Source: Segatella copri
Lineage (GTDB): Bacteria > Bacteroidota > Bacteroidia > Bacteroidales > Bacteroidaceae
DNA: 64,000 nt
Assembly: GCF_002224675.1 (NCBI RefSeq)
Contig: NZ_NMPZ01000022.1
Span: 1-64,000 of the forward strand
Direction of reading: 5' to 3'
This document shows, one piece after another, positions 53,463 through 62,122 of the stretch; the first letter of the stretch is position 1; every line of letters begins with the position of its first letter. The notes beneath the pieces were generated by a model, which worked only from the letters and a program-made list of their open reading frames with translations, ran no database searches and was not told the DNA's origin. The translations under genes and the position numbers were made by a program.

Positions 53463-54821
53463 ATGAAAAAAGTATTTTTTATATCAATTATAGCTATCAT
53501 TATGATAGATTGTTTGCAAGTCTATAATATATACTTGCAATACAAGAATTATACACAAGAACAAGCCAATTATATAACAACAACTTTAAAATCTTCAATA
53601 GACGAAGAACTTAGCCTCCGTTCTAGAAGGGATTATAGTCCTGACACTTTAGGACAACAACACTGTTATTTCAAAATCGCAAAAGAAATTCCAAAGGAAA
53701 CTCCTAAAGAAGAGATTACAGACCTAAGAGGATATGATGTAAAACTGTTAAAAGCACAAGGGCTTATCAGCTCTAGTGAGGAACTTATCCAGCTTGCATC
53801 TCAAGATCAACAAATACAAAAAGGCCATCCTTTAGACATCACTATACTTGATACTATTTTTACAAGAAATCTCAACATACAATATGAGCATAGCATGATA
53901 TTGGTTGACAAAAACAAGAATGTAATAAAGACAGTTGGCACAAAGAATATTCCCAGCTATTGGGTATATTCCAAGGATATAGCCGTCAACCTCGCCAATC
54001 CTCGGTTTATTCGAGTTGCCGTTTTTATCACCCCTTCCCAGTTTATCATCCAATTCATTTGGACTTTAGTCTTGTCGCTTCTATTTGTATTGATTGCCTC
54101 TATTTGCATAGGCTATCAATTACGAGAGATTAGAAACAGAGATGAATTACTAAAAAATAGGGAATTAACAGTCAATAGCATCATTCATGACTTAAAGGCT
54201 CCAATAAATAGCATCATTGCGCTCATGGGAGTTATCAAGCTAAAGGTTACGGATGAAAGCACTAAAATACTAGCTAGGCAAATAATTGACAAAGCAAAAC
54301 TATTAGTACACGATATTGAGACTATTCTATCTACAGCCAACAATAAACCTAGAATGATTCTTAATCGTGAAGAGGTTAACATCATGAAGCTAATCAGTCT
54401 AGCTAAGTCAGATGTCGATATTCTCTACGAAAGCAAAGAACATACAATTACTATCGATGATAAAACTAGAGGAAATCAAATCGTTGATGCAGACAAGATG
54501 TACTTGCTCAACGCAATCAGAAACCTCATCGAAAATGCCATCAAATACGCCGACAAAGGAGTCATGGTACATATTTCCGTTATAAGATACAACAATGAGC
54601 TACAAGTTTGCGTATCTGACAATGGTTGGGGAATCAGCAAGAAAGACCAAAAGATGATTTTCAACCAGTTCTACCGAGTTCCACATGAACATGGACCTAG
54701 AGGACATGGTGTAGGACTGGCACTCGTAAAATATGTCATCGAATCGCATGGTGGTCATATCACCGTCAACAGCGAACTTGGAAAAGGCAGTAAATTCATT
54801 TTTAATATTCCTTTCAAATAA
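53463..54821 (+). CDS. Sensor histidine kinase
   Basis: Inner-membrane sensor kinase of 452 residues: a first helix at about 4-26, a periplasmic sensor domain (27-190) with no close match I recognise, a second helix (about 195-220), then HisKA with the phospho-acceptor His242 in IIHDLKAPINS. The ATP-binding domain has LIENAIKYADKG (N box), VSDNGWGISKKD (G1), FNQFYRVP (F box) and RGHGVGLALVKYV (G2). It is divergent from the RiPP-like operon and followed by its regulator. The periplasmic domain could detect the exported peptide. Confidence 0.92.
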   Translation: MKKVFFISIIAIIMIDCLQVYNIYLQYKNYTQEQANYITTTLKSSIDEELSLRSRRDYSPDTLGQQHCYFKIAKEIPKETPKEEITDLRGYDVKLLKAQGLISSSEELIQLASQDQQIQKGHPLDITILDTIFTRNLNIQYEHSMILVDKNKNVIKTVGTKNIPSYWVYSKDIAVNLANPRFIRVAVFITPSQFIIQFIWTLVLSLLFVLIASICIGYQLREIRNRDELLKNRELTVNSIIHDLKAPINSIIALMGVIKLKVTDESTKILARQIIDKAKLLVHDIETILSTANNKPRMILNREEVNIMKLISLAKSDVDILYESKEHTITIDDKTRGNQIVDADKMYLLNAIRNLIENAIKYADKGVMVHISVIRYNNELQVCVSDNGWGISKKDQKMIFNQFYRVPHEHGPRGHGVGLALVKYVIESHGGHITVNSELGKGSKFIFNIPFK

Positions 54822-54839
54822 AAAATATCACAAAAAATC

Positions 54840-55520
54840 ATGGACGAAATAAGAGTTCTCATCGTAGATGACGATGCCACACTTGGCGCAACGCTTACAC
54901 TTGGTTTGGATGCACTTGGAATGCAGCCTAGCTATCAAACTTCTTTGGCAGGTTTACAATCTGTTGTGCAATCAATAAATCCTAACATTATAATCCTTGA
55001 TGTTGAAATCGGAGAAGATAATGGTATCGACCAAATGCAACAACTTAAACTCTATGCGCCAAATATTCCTGTCATATTCATGTCTTCTCATGCAGATGTA
55101 GGATATTTGACAAGGGCGATGGGTGAAGGAGCTGTCAATTATCTTAAGAAGCCTTTTGAAATAGAAGAACTTGCTGCATATATTCAACGATTTGCAAAGG
55201 TTGAAAAACATCAAGATAACTCAACAATTGTTTCTTTTGGAAATTATTCATTATGCATTAATACTAGGGAACTTTTCTTACGACAAGAAAGAGTTTGTAG
55301 ATTAACTACAAAACAGTTTGAAGTGACTCGTCTCTTCTTGGAATATCCCCACGAAACTATCCCACGTAAAACTTTAAAGCATAAACTTTGGCCAGATGGC
55401 AATGATTCGGATGCTAGTCTCGACAACTACATCTCGCAACTCCGCAAAATATTTACTGCCGATAAGAGTATTCATATCATAACAATTCCTAAAATCGGCT
55501 TTAAGCTCGAGATTTCTTAG
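54840..55520 (+). CDS. OmpR-family response regulator
   Basis: DNA-binding regulator of 226 residues, 18 bp downstream of the histidine kinase. The receiver domain has the acidic pair Asp10-Asp12 (LIVDDDATLG), phospho-acceptor Asp54 (IILDVEIGEDNG) and Lys103 (YLKKPFE). The C-terminal winged helix (about 128-226) has RLTTKQFEVTRLFLEYPHE and DNYISQLRKIF. It is a good candidate to bind the 11-bp CTAAT array upstream of the neighbouring operon. Confidence 0.92.
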   Translation: MDEIRVLIVDDDATLGATLTLGLDALGMQPSYQTSLAGLQSVVQSINPNIIILDVEIGEDNGIDQMQQLKLYAPNIPVIFMSSHADVGYLTRAMGEGAVNYLKKPFEIEELAAYIQRFAKVEKHQDNSTIVSFGNYSLCINTRELFLRQERVCRLTTKQFEVTRLFLEYPHETIPRKTLKHKLWPDGNDSDASLDNYISQLRKIFTADKSIHIITIPKIGFKLEIS

Positions 55521-55558
55521 TTACCACAATGGATGGGGACGGCGGGTATCATCCTCTA

Positions 55559-55661
55559 AAGGAAGTCGATATGGATGCCCCTACCTTCGCCCCGATGGTG
55601 AAAGACAGGAAAGGTACAGCCGATAGCCAAGGAGATGGGAAAGAGCATCATCGAAACGGGT
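55559..55661 (+). pseudogene. Degenerate fragment of a DUF4294 gene
   Basis: Two blocks match the intact DUF4294 gene at the other edge of the island. 55559-55615 matches 44305-44360 with a few substitutions and one single-base insertion (a frameshift), and 55619-55661 matches 44490-44532 with three mismatches in 43. The 129 bp between them in the intact gene are missing. Start and end of the gene are absent. It is in the same direction as the intact copy. Confidence 0.82.
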
Positions 55662-55726
55662 AATCTGATAGCAGGAAACGGCTTCCATTCCTAAGGGTAT
55701 TTTTTGATGGAACAAGGGAAAGTTGT

Positions 55727-55911
55727 GGATACTATCAGGAGTATTTAGCTATACTATTAGGAGTATTTGTCTATACTATTAGAAGAAAAAGTCTATACTA
55801 TTAGGAGAAATCTCCGTTCATAAGTTTTGAATGTGCGTTCAGAAGTTTTGAATGTACGTTCAAAAGCTTTGAACATACGTTCAACGACGCTGAACGGAGA
55901 TTTCTCCTAAT
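55727..55911. repeat. Composite tandem and inverted repeat
   Basis: About four 22-bp units of CTATACTATTAGGAGTATTT type (55727-55815) run into three to four 21-bp units of CGTTCAAAAGCTTTGAACATA type (55815-55890). A 21-bp arm, ATTAGGAGAAATCTCCGTTCA (55800-55820), is repeated perfectly inverted at 55891-55911. There is no gene between the response regulator (ends 55520) and the M28 gene (ends 55967) other than the DUF4294 fragment. Confidence 0.75.
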
Positions 55912-55922
55912 GAAAAAAAGAA

Positions 55923-55960
55923 ATGCCCCTAGAGGTAACTGCTTTTTCCTCTAGGGACAT
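55923..55960 (-). terminator. Terminator of the M28 peptidase operon
   Basis: ATGCCCCTAGAGG pairs with CCTCTAGGGACAT (one G-U pair). On the minus strand it is followed by TTTCTTTTTTT. Confidence 0.85.
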
Positions 55961-55966
55961 TCCTTT

Positions 55967-56998
55967 TTATTCCTCGGTGTAAAGCACCTGGATCATAGTC
56001 TGACCCACTGCCTTCAATACGTTCTTATCCAGATGAGCCATATCATCGTTCACGGTGTGCCAGGTAGGACCAAAACTGCTCTGCTGGCAATCAGGATAGT
56101 AGGCTATCACATCGATGGTAGGAATCTTCGCCTTCTCGTTTACCGGAATATGATCATCCGTAATCATACCGCCATCACTCTTAGGGAAGAAACTGCCGTA
56201 ACCAGCCTGACGGGCTGCAGCCCAAACTCGCTTCACGATGCCACCAGCATACTGCATAGACATTCCTTCGCGGTAGAACTTGGCTCCCTGACCGCCTACC
56301 ATATCCAGGAGGATGCCATAGCGAGGATTGTAACCCTCTGGCTTGTTCTCGCTCCAATACTGGGCACCCAAAGCCCAGCTGTTGCCATCATCCTGTGCAT
56401 CAGACCATTGCGGTACGCCCCAATCCTCGGTATCGAAACATACGAAATCTACACCGATACTTGGATTCAACTTCTTGTCTGCCTGCAACTGGCGGGCAAT
56501 TTCCAACATGACGGCTACTCCGCTGGCACCATCGTTGGCAGCCATTACAGGCTTGCGCCAATTGGTACTGTCGGGATCGTTATCCGCCCAAGGGCGACTG
56601 TCCCAATGGGCACAGAGCAAGATACGGGTTTCAGCCTTCGGGTTGTAATGGGCAATGATATTGGTATTCTTCAATATCGTGCCATCATAGCCCTTCAGGT
56701 CTGCCTTCTGGGTCTCTACCTCGCAGCCAAACTGCTTGAACTTGCTCACAATCCATTCGCCACACTTATCGTGCGCCTCGCTGTTCATCACGCGAGGTCC
56801 GAAATCGCATTGCGCTGCACAATAAGCCAATGCCGAATCGGCATTGAAAGCCGGACCTACGGGATTCAGCTTCTCCGCTTCCTCTACCTCCTGAACATCA
56901 GGCGAGCTTGCGCTGCTGGCATTCTTATAGCTGATGGTACCAGCCACCAGTCCGGCAGCTACCACCACACCTAATATGATCTTCATTTTTTTCGTCAT
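55967..56998 (-). CDS. M28 family zinc peptidase (glutaminyl-cyclase-like)
   Basis: Exported zinc hydrolase of 343 residues. It starts with a hydrophobic export signal (about 5-28) and an acidic Pro-rich linker. Motifs are LLCAHWDSRPWAD (metal His and Asp), NDGASGVAVMLEIAR, FVCFDTEDWG and a late HTVNDDMAHLD. The M28 branch includes aminopeptidases and glutaminyl-peptide cyclotransferases; the AHWDSRPWAD segment favours the cyclase-like branch. It is 4 bp downstream of the C26-M19 fusion gene, so both likely act on short peptides in the periplasm. Confidence 0.85.
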   Translation of the reverse strand: MTKKMKIILGVVVAAGLVAGTISYKNASSASSPDVQEVEEAEKLNPVGPAFNADSALAYCAAQCDFGPRVMNSEAHDKCGEWIVSKFKQFGCEVETQKADLKGYDGTILKNTNIIAHYNPKAETRILLCAHWDSRPWADNDPDSTNWRKPVMAANDGASGVAVMLEIARQLQADKKLNPSIGVDFVCFDTEDWGVPQWSDAQDDGNSWALGAQYWSENKPEGYNPRYGILLDMVGGQGAKFYREGMSMQYAGGIVKRVWAAARQAGYGSFFPKSDGGMITDDHIPVNEKAKIPTIDVIAYYPDCQQSSFGPTWHTVNDDMAHLDKNVLKAVGQTMIQVLYTEE

Positions 56999-57002
56999 AA
57001 CA

Positions 57003-58751
57003 TTATTGTTTAAAGTTCTGCACCTGCGTCATCACTCTGAGCCAGTTGCCTCCCCAGATCTTGGCGATATCCTGCTCACTGTACTTGCGGCGCAACAGCT
57101 GGAGAGTGAAATTAATCAGCTCGGAAGAATCAGCAAGTCCGCGGATGCCTCCGTCTCCATCGAAATCAGTACCCAGACCTACATGGTCGATGCCCATCAC
57201 CTCGATGGCATGTTCCAGATGGGCAATGGCATCCATGATGTCTGCCTCGCCCTCCTTGCGCAGGAATCCATGATAGAGCGTTGTATGAGCCACACCTCCA
57301 CGGGCTGCCAGGGCACGCATCTGATCATCGGTAAGATTACGGGGTACATCGCAGAGCGCACGGCTGCTGCTATGGCTGCATACGATAGGAGTCTGGCTGA
57401 TTTCCAATGCATCATAGAAACTCTTTTCGCCTGCATGACTCAAGTCCACCATGATGCCGTGGCGATTCATCTCCTGAATTACCTTGGCTCCGAAACTGCT
57501 CACGCCATTGTGGGTATTGCAGCCACGGGCACTGTCGCAGATGTCATTATCGCCATTATGGCAGAGGGTGATATATACCACGCCTCGCTGGGCAAAGTAC
57601 TTCACATTGCTCAAATCGTGCTCCAGGGCAAGACCATTCTCAATACCGAGCATGATGCTCTTTCTGCCCTTTCGCTTGTCGCTGTAAAGATCGGCAGGAG
57701 TTCGGGCGATACTCAGGTAGTCGCGGTTCTTGCTCACGATTTCCTCAATCTTGTCGAAGATGAGATCGGCATACTGCAGAGGTCCCTGCACGTCGAAGGC
57801 TACCTTGCTGCTGAAGCTCTCGCCTATCTTAGGCTGCGGCAGGTAAGCCACCATGGTGGTAGCATCCTGATGTCCATCGGTCATCTTGTGCAGATCCACG
57901 AGGATGCGGGAGTCGCGATGATCGAACTTCACGCCCTGCGGGAAGAACATCGGGGTATCGCAATGGGTATCGAGTGTAAGGATACGCTTGTGCAACTGCT
58001 TGGCTGCATGGAAATTGCCAGCCTGGTTCACCAGCCACTGGAAGATCTTTCCGCCTTCCTCGCCCAGCCACTCCGGATGCCACTGCACGCCGAGTATCTG
58101 CTTATACTCGTTGCTCTCTATCGCCTCGATGATGCCATCGGTAGATTTGGCGATGATGCGCATGTGCTTGCCCGGCTCGCTCACAGCCTGATGATGGAAC
58201 GAGTTGACGAGAATCTTTTCCGAATTATATATATGATATAAGGTGGAATCCTTCTTGATTTCTACACTATGGGTTGGTTCGGAGCGGTCGGCATCCTGAC
58301 TGTGCTTCACCATCTGCTTGATGTCCTGATACACTTTTCCGCCCAAGGCTATCGCCAGGGTCTGGATGCCTCGGCAGATGCCAAGCATCGGTATCTGGCG
58401 GTTGAAAGCCAGACGGACAAGCATCAGCTCTGCAGCATCACGCTCCTGATTGATATTGTGAAGACGGGGAGACGGCTCCTCGCCCATCCACAACGGGTTA
58501 TGGTCGCCCCCACCCGTCAGGATCAAACCATCTAGATGCTCCAGGGTATTGATGATGACAGTACTGTCGGCAACTGGCGGGATGATGACAGGCGTTCCAC
58601 CTGCCGCAATCACCTGCTTGTAATAACGGTCGCGAAGCGTAGCATCAATGTTCTCGTAATTGGCAGTAAGACCGATTACGGGCTGATGCTTCGCTTCGGG
58701 AAAAGAAGAGTACGCACCCTTGAGATGCGACTCCAAGTCAAATGTTTCCAT
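57003..58751 (-). CDS. Fusion of C26 gamma-glutamyl hydrolase and M19 dipeptidase
   Basis: Two-domain peptidase of 582 residues from ATG 58751. The N-terminal half is a class I glutamine-amidotransferase-like gamma-glutamyl hydrolase with nucleophile Cys in MLGICRGIQTLA and the His of VQWHPEWLG. The C-terminal half is an M19 membrane-dipeptidase-like domain with LDTHCDTPMFF, VDLSHAGEKSFYD and VCSHSSSRAL. The two would cleave gamma-glutamyl amide bonds and dipeptides in sequence. The longer in-frame opening (to 58826) overlaps the Lrp gene and lacks family similarity. No obvious signal peptide is present, so it seems cytoplasmic. Confidence 0.85.
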   Translation of the reverse strand: METFDLESHLKGAYSSFPEAKHQPVIGLTANYENIDATLRDRYYKQVIAAGGTPVIIPPVADSTVIINTLEHLDGLILTGGGDHNPLWMGEEPSPRLHNINQERDAAELMLVRLAFNRQIPMLGICRGIQTLAIALGGKVYQDIKQMVKHSQDADRSEPTHSVEIKKDSTLYHIYNSEKILVNSFHHQAVSEPGKHMRIIAKSTDGIIEAIESNEYKQILGVQWHPEWLGEEGGKIFQWLVNQAGNFHAAKQLHKRILTLDTHCDTPMFFPQGVKFDHRDSRILVDLHKMTDGHQDATTMVAYLPQPKIGESFSSKVAFDVQGPLQYADLIFDKIEEIVSKNRDYLSIARTPADLYSDKRKGRKSIMLGIENGLALEHDLSNVKYFAQRGVVYITLCHNGDNDICDSARGCNTHNGVSSFGAKVIQEMNRHGIMVDLSHAGEKSFYDALEISQTPIVCSHSSSRALCDVPRNLTDDQMRALAARGGVAHTTLYHGFLRKEGEADIMDAIAHLEHAIEVMGIDHVGLGTDFDGDGGIRGLADSSELINFTLQLLRRKYSEQDIAKIWGGNWLRVMTQVQNFKQ

Positions 58752-58776
58752 TTGTTTATTTCTAAATACAAAAAAA

Positions 58777-59244
58777 TTACTCTTCCTCCAAAAGAACAGG
58801 AACCTCGCGCTTGATGCTCTGCTCAAGCGAGATGAGTGTCTCGGTAGATACTACACCCGGAATAGCCTGGAGCTTGTTGTTCAGCAAGTCCATCAACTGC
58901 TCGTTGTCACGGGCATACAACTTCAAAAGCATGGTATAAGAACCGGTTGTGAAGTGGCACTCCACAATCTCAGGAATGTTCTGAAGGCGCTCTACCACCT
59001 TCTTGTACATATTACCACGCTCCAGGTTAAGTCCTACGTATGTACATGTAGAATAACCCAGACTCTTAGGGTTTACATCAAAGCCGCTACCGGTGATGAA
59101 TCCATCCTCCATCAAGTGCTGGACACGCTGATGGATGGCTGCACGAGACACGCCGCATTCTGCAGCTACGTCTTTGAAAGGAATACGGGCATTCTTGGAA
59201 AGGATGCCGAGAATCTTTCTGTCAAGATTGTCTATTTTCTCCAT
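58777..59244 (-). CDS. Lrp/AsnC-family transcriptional regulator
   Basis: Feast/famine regulator of 155 residues: N-terminal helix-turn-helix (LDRKILGILSKNARIPFKDV, with AAIHQRVQHLM recognition helix) and C-terminal RAM ligand domain (TGSYTMLLKLYARDNEQLMDL, GVVSTETLISLEQS). It is the first gene of an operon with the C26-M19 and M28 peptidases (26 bp spacing), so it may regulate peptide and amino-acid use in response to an amino acid. A -7 element is at 59296-59303. Confidence 0.93.
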   Translation of the reverse strand: MEKIDNLDRKILGILSKNARIPFKDVAAECGVSRAAIHQRVQHLMEDGFITGSGFDVNPKSLGYSTCTYVGLNLERGNMYKKVVERLQNIPEIVECHFTTGSYTMLLKLYARDNEQLMDLLNNKLQAIPGVVSTETLISLEQSIKREVPVLLEEE

Positions 59245-59295
59245 TTCTTCTCTATTATTATGTTCTATTTTAAGGTATTCTTATATACCAGATAG

Positions 59296-59303
59296 CAAAA
59301 TTA
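59296..59303 (-). promoter_or_regulatory. -7 element of the lrp operon
   Basis: CAAAATTA on the plus strand reads TAATTTTG. It is 51 nt upstream of the ATG at 59244. Confidence 0.55.
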
Positions 59304-59322
59304 ATAAAAACTATCGAAACAG

Positions 59323-59368
59323 ACAACAAAATGCACGAATATTTTGCAATATCCGTGCATTTTGTTGT
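59323..59368 (-). terminator. Terminator of the FKBP operon
   Basis: ACAACAAAATGCACG (59323-59337) pairs perfectly with CGTGCATTTTGTTGT (59354-59368), with an inner ATATT/AATAT pairing. It lies just past the last FKBP gene on the minus strand. Confidence 0.8.
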
Positions 59369-59419
59369 TTTTTATACTGATTTTAACCAAAATTTCAGAT
59401 TTTTCCTGCTATTTGGTCG

Positions 59420-60394
59420 TTACTTTCTCTTTCTGGAAGCAGACTTCTTGCCAGCAGACTTAGCTGGAGTCTTAGCCACCTTCTTCTCTGCTCCTACAGC
59501 TACATCATCCTTCTGCTTGCTGTCTGCCTCAGGCTTTACCTCTGGCTTCACGATGCTCACGAGCTCCAGGTCGAATACCAATGTAGAATATGGAGGAATC
59601 TGACCAGCCTGACGCTCGCCGTATGCCAACTCATAAGGGATGTAAAGCTGCCACTTGCTGCCTACAGGCATCATGGTGAGAGCCTCTGTCCAACCCTTGA
59701 TCAGGCTGCCGGCACGGAACTTGTCTGTGGCAGCACCGCCATGCTTGGAAGTTGCATCAAATACGGTTCCATCAATGAGACGGCCCTCGTAGATAACCTC
59801 CACCTCATCAGAAGCCTGAGGAATCTCGCCCTGACCTTCCTTGATCACCTTATACTGCAAACCGCTAGGCAAGACCTTGACACCTGGCTTCTTGGCATTG
59901 GCTGCCAGATATTTCTCGCCAGCACCAGCCAAGGCTTCCTTCTTGAACTCGCCAGCCTTGTGCTCGGTAAAGATAGTGGTATCATTGGCAAGAGCTGCCA
60001 CGAAACCACGGCTGAACAGTTCGGCATTGATAGAATCCTTGGTGCTCTTCAGCTCCTCGCGGGTTCCAGGCAGGATGCGCTGATTTACCATCTGGGCAAT
60101 CTGCATACCCACGATATAGGCAGTACCCTTAGGAGTATTTGCCTGCTGGATAGCCTCCTCATAACCACGGATGAAGTCTGCCATATAAGCAGTATCTACC
60201 TGATAACTCTGCTGGATGAATGGAACCAGACCACGGGTGGCATAGACACCAGCCGCATAACTCAAGGAATCACCCTCGCTGGCAAGAACCACAGGAGTTA
60301 CCTTCTTCACATTCTTCTTCTTGCTTGCAGCACTGGCTGTAAACAAAGAAGCACTCGCCACGAGGACGAGTGCTGTCATTAAATATTTCTTCAT
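59420..60394 (-). CDS. FKBP-type peptidyl-prolyl isomerase, exported, with basic tail
   Basis: Proline isomerase of 324 residues with a signal peptide (about 1-23, cleavage near TASA), a helical FkpA-like dimerisation region, and an FKBP domain (about 180-290) with VEVIYEGRLIDGTVFDAT and YIPYELAYGERQAG. The last 35 residues form a Lys/Ala/Ser-rich basic tail (KTPAKSAGKKSASRKRK), not needed for catalysis and possibly nucleic-acid or envelope binding. It is the last of three adjacent FKBP genes. Confidence 0.87.
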   Translation of the reverse strand: MKKYLMTALVLVASASLFTASAASKKKNVKKVTPVVLASEGDSLSYAAGVYATRGLVPFIQQSYQVDTAYMADFIRGYEEAIQQANTPKGTAYIVGMQIAQMVNQRILPGTREELKSTKDSINAELFSRGFVAALANDTTIFTEHKAGEFKKEALAGAGEKYLAANAKKPGVKVLPSGLQYKVIKEGQGEIPQASDEVEVIYEGRLIDGTVFDATSKHGGAATDKFRAGSLIKGWTEALTMMPVGSKWQLYIPYELAYGERQAGQIPPYSTLVFDLELVSIVKPEVKPEADSKQKDDVAVGAEKKVAKTPAKSAGKKSASRKRK

Positions 60395-60434
60395 TTCTTA
60401 TAAGTCCTCTACTCAAAATGAGTTCCCACAAAAA

Positions 60435-61310
60435 TTACTTGCCACCTACAGAGATCAACTCAATCTTGAAGATCAATACAGAGAATGGCTTGATCTGACC
60501 CTGCTCGCGCTCACCGTAAGCCAACTGCTGAGGGATGTAAACCTCCCATACAGAACCTGCTGGCATGTGAACCAAAGCCTCAGTCCAACCCTTGATAACC
60601 TGGTTAGCACGGAGATCTACAGCCTGGCCACGCTTGAAAGAAGAATCGAATACCTTGCCGTCGATTGTCTTACCCTCGTAGTTAACCTTTACCATAGATG
60701 TATCCTTTGGCATAGGGCCGTTACCCTCCTTGATTACCTTGTACTGAACACCTGAAGGAAGAGTTACCACTCCTGGCTTCTTCTTGTTGGCAGCGAGGAA
60801 CTTCTCACCAGCCACCTTGTTAGGACCATATTCCTTCTCCATGTTCTTTGCCTTGATGGCCATCATCTTGGTCTGTGCTACCTGAGCAGCCTGCTCTACA
60901 GTCATCAACCCCTTCTTGCCGGTAGTACCTGTGATGAAACCAGCCATGAAGTTCTTCAAAGAGATGGTCTTGGTAGAATCGTCACCGAATACCTCGTGGT
61001 TGATACCCTTAACCATCTGGTTAGAGATCTGCTGACCAATCTGAATACCTGCATAGTAAGCAGCCTTCTTCTTGTCATCACCAGCGTTGGCACCATCGTT
61101 GAGACCCTTGATGAAATCATCCATGTAAGCGGTATCCACGCCCATGCGCTCTACCATAAACTCCTTCAGACCCTGAGTCTGAGACATACCCATGGCATAG
61201 CTCATTGTATCTACATCATTCTTGAGATCTGCCTTTGGAGTAGAATTGCCACAAGCTACGAATGTAGCGGCAACACAAGCCACGAGGGCTCCGAAAAATA
61301 ACTTTTTCAT
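60435..61310 (-). CDS. FKBP-type peptidyl-prolyl isomerase, lipoprotein
   Basis: Second FKBP, 291 residues, with a lipobox in the signal peptide (ATFVACGNS, Cys20), so it is anchored to a membrane as a lipoprotein. An FkpA-like helical region (about 30-165, including MSYAMGMSQTQGLKEFM) precedes the FKBP domain with VKVNYEGKTIDGKVFDSS and YIPQQLAYGEREQG. It has the order and spacing (34-40 bp gaps) of an operon with its two neighbours. Confidence 0.87.
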   Translation of the reverse strand: MKKLFFGALVACVAATFVACGNSTPKADLKNDVDTMSYAMGMSQTQGLKEFMVERMGVDTAYMDDFIKGLNDGANAGDDKKKAAYYAGIQIGQQISNQMVKGINHEVFGDDSTKTISLKNFMAGFITGTTGKKGLMTVEQAAQVAQTKMMAIKAKNMEKEYGPNKVAGEKFLAANKKKPGVVTLPSGVQYKVIKEGNGPMPKDTSMVKVNYEGKTIDGKVFDSSFKRGQAVDLRANQVIKGWTEALVHMPAGSVWEVYIPQQLAYGEREQGQIKPFSVLIFKIELISVGGK

Positions 61311-61344
61311 TTTTTACTTTATGTTTTATTCTTTGTTCTCTATA

Positions 61345-61947
61345 TTACTTTACTGCAACAAGCTCTACATCGAAGATCAATGCTGAGAATGGAGGAATAG
61401 CTGCTCCTGCGCCACGCTCGCCATAACCCAACTGATAAGGGATGAAGAAACGGTACTTAGCACCCTCGGTCATCAACTGAAGGCCCTCAGTCCAACCTGC
61501 GATTACCTGGTTCAATGGGAAGGTAGCTGTCTGACCACGGTCGTAAGAACTATCAAACTTAGTACCATCGATGAGTGTACCCTCGTAGTGGCACTCTACC
61601 TGATCTGTAGCCTTAGGAGCCTTGCCGTTACCCTCGCGCAGAATCTGATACTGCAAACCGCTCTTGGTAGTGATGATACCATCCTTCTTAGCGTTCTCTG
61701 CGAGGAACTGCTCACCAGCCTCCTTGGCAACCTTGCCCTTCTCTGCAGCTGCAGCCTGAGCCTTAGCCTCCTGCTCTGCGAAGAAGTTCTGTACCAACTC
61801 CTGTGCTTCCTGCTCATCAAGCTGAAGCTTGCCTGCAATCGCATCCTTTACAGCCTGTGCAAAATCATCAATGTTCAAACTCTCTGCACCCATAGAAGCC
61901 AACTGGCGACCGATGCCAATGCCTAAAGCATAACTTACTTTATCCAT
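61345..61947 (-). CDS. FKBP-type peptidyl-prolyl isomerase, no signal peptide
   Basis: Third FKBP and first gene in the operon, 200 residues. It starts directly with the FkpA-like helical region (KVSYALGIGIGRQLASMG) and shows no signal peptide, so it is probably cytoplasmic. FKBP domain landmarks are VECHYEGTLIDGTKFDSS and FFIPYQLGYGERGAG. It may fold cytoplasmic partners or be a short form; a -7 element at 62012-62019 heads the operon. Confidence 0.87.
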   Translation of the reverse strand: MDKVSYALGIGIGRQLASMGAESLNIDDFAQAVKDAIAGKLQLDEQEAQELVQNFFAEQEAKAQAAAAEKGKVAKEAGEQFLAENAKKDGIITTKSGLQYQILREGNGKAPKATDQVECHYEGTLIDGTKFDSSYDRGQTATFPLNQVIAGWTEGLQLMTEGAKYRFFIPYQLGYGERGAGAAIPPFSALIFDVELVAVK

Positions 61948-62011
61948 AAATTTATCTTATAACTTTGTATTAATATTCTTTATTTTGTACTTATTGTCCT
62001 TAAAACGAGTG

Positions 62012-62019
62012 CAAAGATA
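62012..62019 (-). promoter_or_regulatory. -7 element of the FKBP operon
   Basis: CAAAGATA on the plus strand reads TATCTTTG on the minus strand, 64 nt before the start codon at 61947. Confidence 0.6.
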
Positions 62020-62062
62020 ACATTTTTCTCGCTGATAACGATGATATTTAAAGAAAAAAGTG

Positions 62063-62070
62063 TAAATTTG
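62063..62070 (+). promoter_or_regulatory. -7 element of the sirtuin gene
   Basis: TAAATTTG, about 52 nt upstream of the ATG at 62123 and divergent from the FKBP promoter. Confidence 0.55.
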
Positions 62071-62122
62071 TGCATTCTTAATAAGAAGATTAAGAAAATA
62101 TGAATAAATAAAACGCGATAAG

